Shown here: positions 1-10,100 of the stretch, piece after piece | Position numbering within the stretch: the stretch's first letter is position 1 | Layout: the number at the start of each line of letters is the position of its first letter | DNA from: Lagopus muta | Lineage: Eukaryota > Chordata > Aves > Galliformes > Phasianidae | Assembly (NCBI RefSeq): GCF_023343835.1 | Contig: NC_064436.1 | Coordinates: 49,141,883 to 49,205,882 of the forward strand | DNA: 64,000 bases | Direction of reading: 5' to 3' | Made by a program: the position numbers and the translations under genes | The notes under the pieces: generated by a model | Database searches by the model: none | Seen by the model: only the letters and a program-made list of their open reading frames with translations | What the model was told of the DNA's origin: nothing

Positions 1-529
1 AAAAATACTGAATTGACACGATAATGCATAGTAATATTTATGTAGTTTCCCCTTATAATATTTTTAAGCACCTGTGAATGGAAACCAAAGGAATTAATAC
101 TGGAAAGCCCATGGGTTCAAATGTACTTGGCCAGCTGTTTGTAGAAAAAAATCACATCCAGCTTGAGAGATAAAACTGAACTAACTTGCTTACTGTGCAA
201 GGCTCGGTTTCTGTGTGTCACAGCCCAAAAGGTAATTTACAAAAACGGTGTGCTGTAACTTGTCATTTAAAAGTCTATAGCAAATAGCTGCAGTATTTTT
301 CACCTGACTCCCCCAGTGGTCTATCAGCCTTACGCGACTGAGCTGCATTTACTTTAAAATGTAATTTTTGGTTTTAAATGGCTAACATAGCTATTTCCAT
401 GCAACCAACTGAGAATTTGTCTCATAGTAAGACTATAATGAATAAAGATATATTGCAATCTACGTGCATGAATAAATACATACAGGAATCTTTACCTTTC
501 TAAAAAGTTAGGGGAAAGTTTGAAGATTC
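1..529 (-). other. NSUN7: NSUN7 3' UTR and downstream flank
   Basis: This stretch follows the NSUN7 stop codon on the minus strand. It is AT-rich with no coding frame. I see no canonical AATAAA or ATTAAA on the minus strand, only a weak AGTAAA variant near 348-353, so the poly(A) site may lie beyond the left edge. Two AATAAA words on the plus strand (about 440 and 472) could belong to a convergent neighbour. In other vertebrates APBB2 lies tail-to-tail with NSUN7, but nothing here shows it directly. Confidence 0.45.
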
Positions 530-1174
530 TTACAGCCCTGATTGAGAATTTCTGAGCACTGTTGGTTTGACCACTTTAGACACGGGTTGAGGAGGTTCTC
601 TGTCCCTCAAACTTCTATTCCTCTGTCTGGACTGGAGCAGAGAGATATGAGCTGGCATCCTGTGTTGGTTTCCTTGCGGATGTCCATATGGTGATATCAT
701 TGGAGGAAAAACTATTTCCACTAGCTTCACTGCGACCATTTTTTTACATTCTGCACGTGGCTTGACCATTTTTTTACATTCTGCACGTGGCTTTCTAGCT
801 TGTGTCTGCTTTCTGTGCACCTTGACAGCAGATGTGTGCTTTGGCACTTTAGAAACACCTGTGTCTGAAGCTGGGTTGATGGTAGGTTTCTTCAGCTGAA
901 TGTGACCTCTTGGTTGGTCGGAATTCTTTTTTTTTCGTTTGCTTTCAACTTTGGATACTACAACTGCAGCTTTCCTGTTAGATACAGCTTCAGGGTGAGG
1001 GACCGCAGCAGTCTTTGGCTCTATGCGAGTACGAGTAGCATCACTTCCATGTTGTGCTTCTTTCCCTTGCTTCTCTTCTTCCTTTGATTTACCTAGAATG
1101 CTGTCTAGTAGTAGTCCTTTTGCTGCAGCTTGAGACAAAATATCTTTAGCGGACACATTTTTGGAAGAGTCTGT
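530..1174 (-). CDS. NSUN7: NSUN7 last coding exon (C-terminal basic tail)
   Basis: The acceptor (minus strand TTTGCAG|ACA) enters in phase 0, and the frame stays open for 214 codons to TAA at 530-532. It starts TDSSKNVSAKDILSQAAAKG, the conserved segment just after the methyltransferase fold, then becomes a long Lys/Arg/Ser-rich, probably disordered tail. Basic runs such as KRKKK look like nuclear or nucleolar targeting signals (inference). A 10-residue block is perfectly duplicated. If the frameshift in the preceding exon is real, translation enters this exon out of frame and stops at 1146-1148. Confidence 0.92.
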   Translation of the reverse strand, partial: TDSSKNVSAKDILSQAAAKGLLLDSILGKSKEEEKQGKEAQHGSDATRTRIEPKTAAVPHPEAVSNRKAAVVVSKVESKRKKKNSDQPRGHIQLKKPTINPASDTGVSKVPKHTSAVKVHRKQTQARKPRAECKKMVKPRAECKKMVAVKLVEIVFPPMISPYGHPQGNQHRMPAHISLLQSRQRNRSLRDREPPQPVSKVVKPTVLRNSQSGL

Positions 1175-4100
1175 CTGCAAATTTCAAAGGAAAGAATAAT
1201 AAATTGAGGAAACAGCTGTAAAGTCAATTCAGTAAGCCCAGATTCCTCAGTATTTACTCCACAAGAAAGGCATGGCAGAATCACTGTTTGCTCAATAAAT
1301 AAAGGCCCTGACTGTTGTGTTAAGTGCCGTCTGAACATTTGCTCTTCCAGAGACTTTGCCCTCTACGGGCCAGAAGAGGGAAAATGAGTTCTGGACTTCG
1401 GTAGACAAGTGTCTGCACAGCATGATTATTTAAACCTTATGGGCTTGGAAAGCTCCTCCCCCCTTTTTGGTGAAAAAGCTCTACTGCTCTCAGCCACAAG
1501 ATGAAAAGCTTGACACTCAAATGCAAATCATCCTTCTAAGGTCTTTCCTCAGGAAATCATGCTAAGGCTTTTCTGTTTACTCAGCAAAGTTTCCCTGCCT
1601 TTCAGCCCAGATTTGCATATAACTTAGTTTAGAAAGGAAACATTCCTATCCATTTAATACAAGTTGTAATGCAGTCTTAATCCATGCTGGTGACACTGCC
1701 TGCTTGCATACTGGCACATCCTGATGATACATACAGACCTAACCAATAACTTCACTAGACACCACTTAGAACGAATCTAATCCCAAGCTGTCTAGCTCAT
1801 TCCAAGGTTTGATACAAACATTTCCTCCTAAATATTCCTTGCACAGACCTAGATAAAGAGATTGCTCTGACCACAACTGCTCCAAAATGAAAGTACACGT
1901 AGAAGAGCTGTGTTCAGCCTAAAACATTGTGCACATTTCAATTGAAGGTACTTCTAGAAAAGCTGTAGCTTTGCTCACCAACTCTTTGGTTTTTTCAAGA
2001 AATCTTAAAAATTAATTATTTTCACGTGTTCCATTTATGTATTCCTTTTGTGGAAAATGACAATTGTTCTCTTCTGTGATTTTAAATTTTAGTTTTCTTA
2101 CCTCTCTTGCTATAACAGCCAGAAAACAGCCGCTGGAAATTTCCGATGGTTCTATTTTGAAAAAAGAATCAGTGCTGGACTCTGGGTTGGAGCAAGCAGG
2201 AAGAACAGGAGGAATCAGTCTGACAAAAAGAAAGAAATGACCAAGAAATAAGAATATACAAGGAAAAAAAACACGGATACATTAAAAGTGATTTGTAAAG
2301 CATGTCTTGCAAATGAAAGTTTTATAAAACCTATCTTCATTCTTTTTTAAAAAGAAGGGCTAATCAAGACATGAGAATTAATCTTTTGAGAGTTATTTTC
2401 AATATTAAATTACATTAACCACCAGATAATGAATGTATATCAACATAATTAAGAATTGCATTCTTTCTTGAGTCTGCCATAGCTGGATAATCGAGTTGTC
2501 CAGGAACGTGGGAATGCTCTGAAGGCGCTCAGCAGTACATAGAAATTATAAAGAGGTTGACTTTGAGTCAATAAGTGTATGTTCTTAATAAATAATTTAG
2601 GTAAGCTAGATATCCTATTTGCCATACTCAACTACCAGGGCTCCAGCTGTTTTTTTTTTCAATTTACTGTTTTGTGATGCATCAACAAGGCAGGAAGGAA
2701 GGAAGTCTCCTTTTCCCACATTCCCCCTACACTCCAGCAACTCCCAGCTGTTACAAAACAGACGGCAGTGATTTGGTTCATGAGGCCAAGAACAAGTCTG
2801 TCACAAGACAGAAGAGTATCTGTGATGATCCCAAAGGATATTTTATCAGCATGACTTGTTTCTTTCAGAGCTGCTATACTCTGAGCACAGGTGCTCAGAA
2901 TTTTTCACTGGGTTCTGTATTTCTAGTAAACTGAGTTACCTCATGCTAAGAGAAATGCATGAGGAACGATGATAAGGAATACTTACATAAGGAAAGCTTG
3001 AGCTTTCACCTTAAGACAAGCATGATCACACTGTATCTCATTTATGGTATTCTGTTACTGCTTTGTCTACACTGGCTGCCAGCACCTTCATGGTACTGGG
3101 ACAAAAATCCAAGATCTGTGCGTGACAGTGAAGGATGAGCTAATTACAGAATCATCATTTATGAAGTTCCACCCATCCTCAGCCACAAAATTGCTGAGTT
3201 TTGCAAAAAATTCCAATGCACTTTTACGTTGCCTATTATCTGTGATCATCCAGTATTTCAAAGCAAAAGTGTGATGTGGTGCTATGACAAGTTTCATGAT
3301 ATTTCTACAAAACACTGAAGAGGTTTTAGGATTTCTGAGAAATTTTCTTATGGGAGGTTTTTTGTCTCAGACAAAATTTTTTTCCTGAAGAAAAAAAAAA
3401 TCAAAGCTCCTGAAAAAAAACCTTTTTTTTTTATGAATTATTCTGTGATATAAAGAAATATAAGTTCTCTTCTAATGGGGGAAAGCAATAAATGAAAACA
3501 TTAGGAACAACTTAATGTCTCTTATCATCGAAAAGAATGGAATCAGAGACAGCTGAAGCTGATATTGTTAATCTAATACAAGACACAGGTTGGACTAGGT
3601 TAAGAACTATGCTACTTCAAGTTTTATATAGACAAAACTATTCATAACATACCTGAATGGTTTTAGTTTTTTTCCTTTCACACAAAATTCCAGTGCTTTT
3701 TGCACTACTTGTTCATTCTCTTCTGGGTAAACTGAAGAAGTGCAGTAAACAATAGATTGTACTTGAACTACAAAAGAAGATTTTAAGAGACTTCAGTGTT
3801 AAAATCCTTGAAACACAGTGGTTTAGTAAGGACTAAAACCAGTATGAAAATTATGCTTTATGCTATTTTTACCAATAAAATATGCTCTCCTGCACGTGAG
3901 CTTTTTAACAATTGAAATCTTTTCAAATACTGGCAGATTTCAGCACAAATTCAGGGCTGTCTTTTCACACATCTGCTAAAGAAAAGGCAGAAGAAAGTGG
4001 CAATTTGAAGATAGACTACATTTACAACTTAGCTAAAATGAGCCTGACTCATGCAGTTGTTTATGCTGTTGTATTAATGGCTGGTGAATATCACAACACA

Positions 4101-7100
4101 AAAACCCTTGCTTGAAGAAATCATTATTTGGAGGTTAAACATTTACTGTTAACTCATAGACTAATCGGTGTATCTTTAATGATATAAATCTGGTTGTAGT
4201 ACAATCAAATTGACAGTATAAGAAAATCTTTTCAGGAACCTGCCTGCCAGCACACTTACATTTCATTGCATGCATCAACTCATTCAGCTGCCTCTCAGCA
4301 AGAATACAGAGTTTATCCTTAGACACAGATCCTTGGTAGAGGTCTTTCAGCAATCCTGCATCTATATACAAAGAGTTGTCATTTATTAACATGGCTGCTC
4401 TTGGTCTTGTCTTAACATTCAGTTTGCACAAAAGGCTTGGGTAGCAGACCTGATGGTCACTGGTACAGTGAGAAGGCAGGCCTTACGGATTATGATACCA
4501 CGAGTGCCTAAGCAATTCTTTCCTTGTCAAGTTTACCTCTAATTGCTACTGCCTCTTCTTTGTTTCTGTTTAATGAAAGCTGAACAATGAGTATTACAAA
4601 TAGTCATTAAAGGAGTGTGATTAATAAAAAATCATGTACTCGTATATTGACATAAATTTTGTCTTTTTGCTTGAAAAGGAAGGCAATATATACTCTTCTC
4701 CCCAGAATAACCCTCAAACTTCATGCCACTGACTTGAAATTGCCTTCACAAAATGCTCCTAGCCCTTCAGTGCCACACAGAAAGATTTTGTTTTCTTATT
4801 AAGAATTCTAAAGTAGGACAAATACATCCTGCTCACTTTATATGGAAAAATCTGAGTAATTGATTATACATTATTCTCTTCTGTTTTTCCATTGTAGTCT
4901 GCATATATGTCAGACACAGAGAATTATGCAAGTCATTAATATATCTTTTATAGTAGTTTAAAGGAAGTTTTGTGCGTGTTGTTTGTCTTTTAAAAAGATT
5001 ACATTTTATCAGAGCAGCTGTATTGTTCAAATCACAATAGCTAAGGAAATATTTCTACCAGAAAGCATGCATTAGCTATGGTATCAGAAGTTACCTCCAT
5101 GTTCAGTCAAAATAAAATCTATTGGATTACTAAAACTCAGCCCAGAGCACTGTGGTATCAACAAAATGACTTTTGCGTTTTGAAGCCTGGGATCTTTCAG
5201 TTCAATCTCAGTGAAGTCTTCATGCAACAACTGAATATCTGAAATAAAACAAAAAGGTGGGGTGGTTAACTCAGCAGTTCAACACTAAAGCAAGCCTGCC
5301 TAATTTTAAAGTGATGGGGTTGAAGAGACAGCAATGTTACACAAAATTCCACAAAGCTACAGCCTGCTCGACCAGACCCCCCAACATCCCACTGATTTCA
5401 GGCAGACTGAGTGATTAAGCCTTAGCATCTTCCACTGAAGAGACTGCTAATTGGCATTGCCATCTTGTTACTGTTTGATCACATCTTCTGGGTAAACTGG
5501 ACAAATGTATAAATTTTGGATTAGCAATCTCAGAAACAGGTAGAAATCAACCTGAAAAGCAACAGACAAGACACCAGATACACAGATGCCGCAGTTTGCA
5601 GATCCCAGCCATTACACAGGAACTACTTATGTGGAGAACTTCACTGTAACATCTCAGGAATCTGGATAATCTGCAACCTTGTTGAGCCTGATTGTAGCTA
5701 AGGAGTTGTCAGTTCACTCTATGACAAAAATAATCTATTACTACCCTCCCAAATCTTCAAAGAAGGGATCTCTAAATTCTGATAGATTTATGACCCGTTT
5801 ATAGTTATCACAAACTCCATCAAAATCTATTTACAATACCTTCAGCATACCAACTGTTTCAACACATACTTTTGCATCCCATGTGACTGAACAAGTCTCC
5901 CAGTTCAGCTGCTTTTGCAGAAGTTTTTACACCACAAACAAAAACTGTGGATGTGCTGTGATTTCTCAGTGCCGACATATGAGCGACGGTGAGGTGGGAA
6001 CCCAGGTGAGCCACAATAACATCATCATCTGTACTCAACAGCGCCTGCACAGAATGTACAGCAAGGCTGCGAGACTTATCCTATAAAACAGTGAAGCAAA
6101 AATTCAGCGTTACCAACTATTTGGGTTTCTCTGAGCATCAATCTTTTCCAAATTAGGAAATTAATTCGCTATTTTCATGATAAATAGAGAGGAGAGAAAA
6201 AACTAATCACATACAGTGGCTAATATGGAATTTTTAAGAAGACAGAATCAAGCATCTCAAGTCAAAATCACTAAATTTCACTTAAATCAGAAGGCTCTGG
6301 GCAATGCGATCATGGAAGGTGCTCCTGCCCATGGCAAGTTGGGTGGAACTGCATTTTTAAAGGTCCCTTTCAACTTCAACCTTTCTATCATTCCTGTGAT
6401 TCTATGATCCTTCTAACCTGAATTATTCTGTTCTGTTTATCATTATCCCATCAGAAATATTCATAATATTCCTCTTCAGCTGCAGGACATGAATATTTGC
6501 ATACTGTCATCTTCTAACTGGGGATAATGTACACTGAGATACACAGAAACTTTCCTCATATTTTCAGAAGTGCAACCACATTTTCAATCACTTTTGACAT
6601 TTTTAAAATTAATTTTACATTTTATTATTGTAACTGTAATTATGAATTATGAGTACTAATATTGTCATGCAAATCTTAATAAATGAACTCTGTTTCTGAA
6701 CTTCTGATTTTTAAACATGTCCAAAAACTTCTCAAAGTATGTTTCTGCCTGCCTGATGTAATAGGGCAGGCACACAGCACATGACCTTACTTGAATGTAA
6801 AGCATCATTTTGTTTTGCAGGTTGATATTACTCACTCAAGGGTGGCACCAACTCACCTGCAGTAAGAGCTTGCAATCTGCAAATAGATCTAAATTAAGCA
6901 GTTCGTCTTTAAGAGAGGAAGGGAAAAACAAGACGTTGTGGCAATGCTGGTCCAAACAGTATGTGTAACCGCTCAAGTCTGACACAGATTCAACTTCAGT
7001 GAATCCCTTACTCTTCAGATCTCTGAAGACATCTTGAAGGCTGTTAACATACAGTTCTGACCATTAAATGTACACCACCTTCATAAGCAACATAAGTCAC

Positions 7101-10100
7101 ACTGATGTTGATCACTGACTTTTATTTCTTCGATGTCTACACGGGTGTACACATCCCTACACCTGTGGCTGCATAAGACATACTGCATCTGTGTATAAAA
7201 CATCTGTATAGATTACACACACACACGTAAAATAGTAGTACTATCTGACACAGGAGGGGAAATCACACTACTGCAGGCTTTGAGGTTCTTGTTTTGACTC
7301 CTAAGTTAGTAAGTGAGATAACACAGATGAAGAAGGAGCTGTGTGTCTCCAGAGAAAGATTCAAAGCAGCAATATATAGATGTCCTTGAGCTCAGGAGAC
7401 CCTGTAACAAATTTACTGCCAGAATAGCTTGGTTCTTCTAATTGCTTTCAACATATCCCAGTTTGCCAATGAATTTAACAATTACTATCTGAAGTAATTC
7501 TTGTGTGAATGTAATAAAGGCATAAATGCTGAGGTTTGCAATTCAAATATCATGAAGGTTTAAAGGCATATATACCAAAACTTGAATGTTAAATTGCAGT
7601 TTTAGACAGTGCTATGAGCTTATGTGGTGTTTCAAAGGTAGGGTCAACACTGCAGCCTTTAAATCTCAATCTGAGCTAAAGGGTGAAAGATTGCAGTCAG
7701 ACACTTTTTCTTAAGAAAACCATAACCACCTACAAGCACAGAGTATTGGTCCAAGACAAAAGTATTAAAAACTCCTGAGTACATGATAAAATGCATTATT
7801 TGTAATAACAGAATGGATAACGAGACTGGAAACACCAGCCTTACACGCTTGATGACACAGTGAATGATGATTAAAAGAATCATTAATATTTGACACAATC
7901 TTTACATAATAAATACTGCTTCGAAGCATTTTATCTGTCTTAGCACCCTCTGCCAAGGTTATTTCTTATACCAATATGCACAGAATGGCTTAGGTAGGAA
8001 AAGAACTTGAATATCACCTGCTTTTTACAAAATTTTCTCTGATTTTCATCACGGAATTTATTTGCTCTTGTAGGGAGATCAAGTCAGGAAAAAAAACTAC
8101 TTGTTTGGTGAATATCCTCGTAAGAAATAGTCTGTAACAAACTCTTTCATATCTTCCATTTACAGTTCATTAATACAGTTACTGCAATATATAGAAACTT
8201 TAAAACAAACAACCAGCATAGTCCAACATTGTTCTACTAAGCAGGACTTTTATAAGAAATTTAAATTACCAGCAATCAACTAGCCAGGAATTTTTACAAG
8301 AGTACAGCAAACTATCCGATCACATATGTAAAAACTAAAACATTAGATGACACTTTTAAGATGTTACCTGGTCTTCAATGTGTTTATCCAAGCACATAAA
8401 GGCAAGGCAGAAGCTCTTTGTTCGTGCTTCCTTATAGTTTCTGGTAGAAAGTGTTCAATTGAAAGAGCATCATGCTTGATGCGACATCTTGCTAGTGCAG
8501 CTGCCAATTTGATCCTAAACCTAAAAAATATAGTCATAAGCTTACTATGTTTTTTAAATGTTGGCACCGACTACTTACAGGCAACATTTCTATTAAAAGT
8601 CTCTTGCTTGGATATCAACAGCGAGATCTCGCTTTGCAAGCTCATAGAGAAATATATAGGTGCAGGTATTTTACTGCAGAGCAGATGGCTGAGACTACTG
8701 CCTTTCAGTATACACAGGTCTGGAATTATGGCAGATGAATACAAAACAAATCTCCAAAAGTTGTGAAAAATAAAATATTAAAAATTGGAGGGGGAGAGAA
8801 AATATGGATTCAGAACTGCAATCTACAGAATATAATCACACTTTTGCTGGAGATTCAATGATTGAAATATAAGCATAAAGAAAGGAGACCTCTAACAAGT
8901 AGAGAAATGACAGAATTGTGATGGCAGCCAGGAGGTGGTTTTGTTATTACATGAAAACGTCAGACTGAATATTTCTGGCCCTTTCTTCCCAAAAGCTTTA
9001 TGCCTATTTATGATGTGTGATACTTCAGAACAAATAAAATTTATTAGTGTTAAGATATATCACTGCCTGCCCTCCTTGCACATAGGGTGCTCCTGAAATT
9101 TTAGGGCTATTCTACATCTAGCAGTACAATTCTGTCTAAGAAATGGCAGAGACTTAGGAAATGTACACTTGAACACTCCTTAAAATGTTTATTTTACCTA
9201 TTGTCTTTTTTTCCCTCTCTAATTACTTAATACGCATTTAACAAACTTTCATAATAGCAGTATTGCTAAATAAAGGAACGCTGTTCCATTCTATAACCCT
9301 TTGGCACTTGACTATTACATTCACATTTTTGAGTGTAACATTTATGATACACATTGATGCCTTTTGTGCAACGTATTTATGAGTGTTTAGCAAATGTATG
9401 GTGAACTATACAATTTATGAATGAGTGTAGATATATTTATGAATGTTTGCCAATTATTTCATTTATTTTTTCCTAAAATTATATGAAAGTAGTTTCAAGA
9501 GCTACAGAATAAGCTACCTATTTCTAGTAAAATAATTTGCAATATAGGTTGTTAGCAATGTTTTTCTTATTACAGGAGTAAGAAAGTTTCCCTTCAAATC
9601 ACTTTCTCATCAAAAATTAAAAGAAATTTTGCGAGATTTCAAGATAAAAGGTATCTGCAATATTCAACGTCAGGGGAAAAAAAGCAGTTGCTATAAAATT
9701 CTGTATTTCTGCTATTATATACCACCACCAACAACAAAATTCTTAGCACATGTACCTGAATAGAAAATTCTCTATTTCCTGAACTTCTGCTATAGGTTCC
9801 TCCTCATCAGATATCACTCGTGCTTCAAACTCTCTGTCTTGCAGGTCGTAAAGCATCACAAGAAGCAGGCTGGTTAATTCATCCGGCTGCAACAGAAGAA
9901 CAGCTGAATAGAGAACAAGGCACTTTGCCTCATTTCTGGAAAACAAAAGTCCATATCAAGCAGTAGTCTCCTGTGTAAGACACAGAACAACTCCAATGAA
10001 ACACATTTTTTTTCTGTCAGTTTCTTTCAGAGGATTCTTTGGGTATAGTAACAGATGAGCTCAAGCCATTACATCACAAGCATTCAAAACAATGGTAAAA

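Noticed and set aside
7026-7070. Outer acceptor (GGTCAG|AA) for NSUN7 exon 5
   Set aside because: Using it introduces an early stop in the exon; the inner AACAG|C acceptor keeps the conserved frame.
8347-8766. 139-codon plus-strand open frame
   Set aside because: It overlaps NSUN7 exon 4 on the opposite strand and mirrors its codon pattern; it is a shadow.
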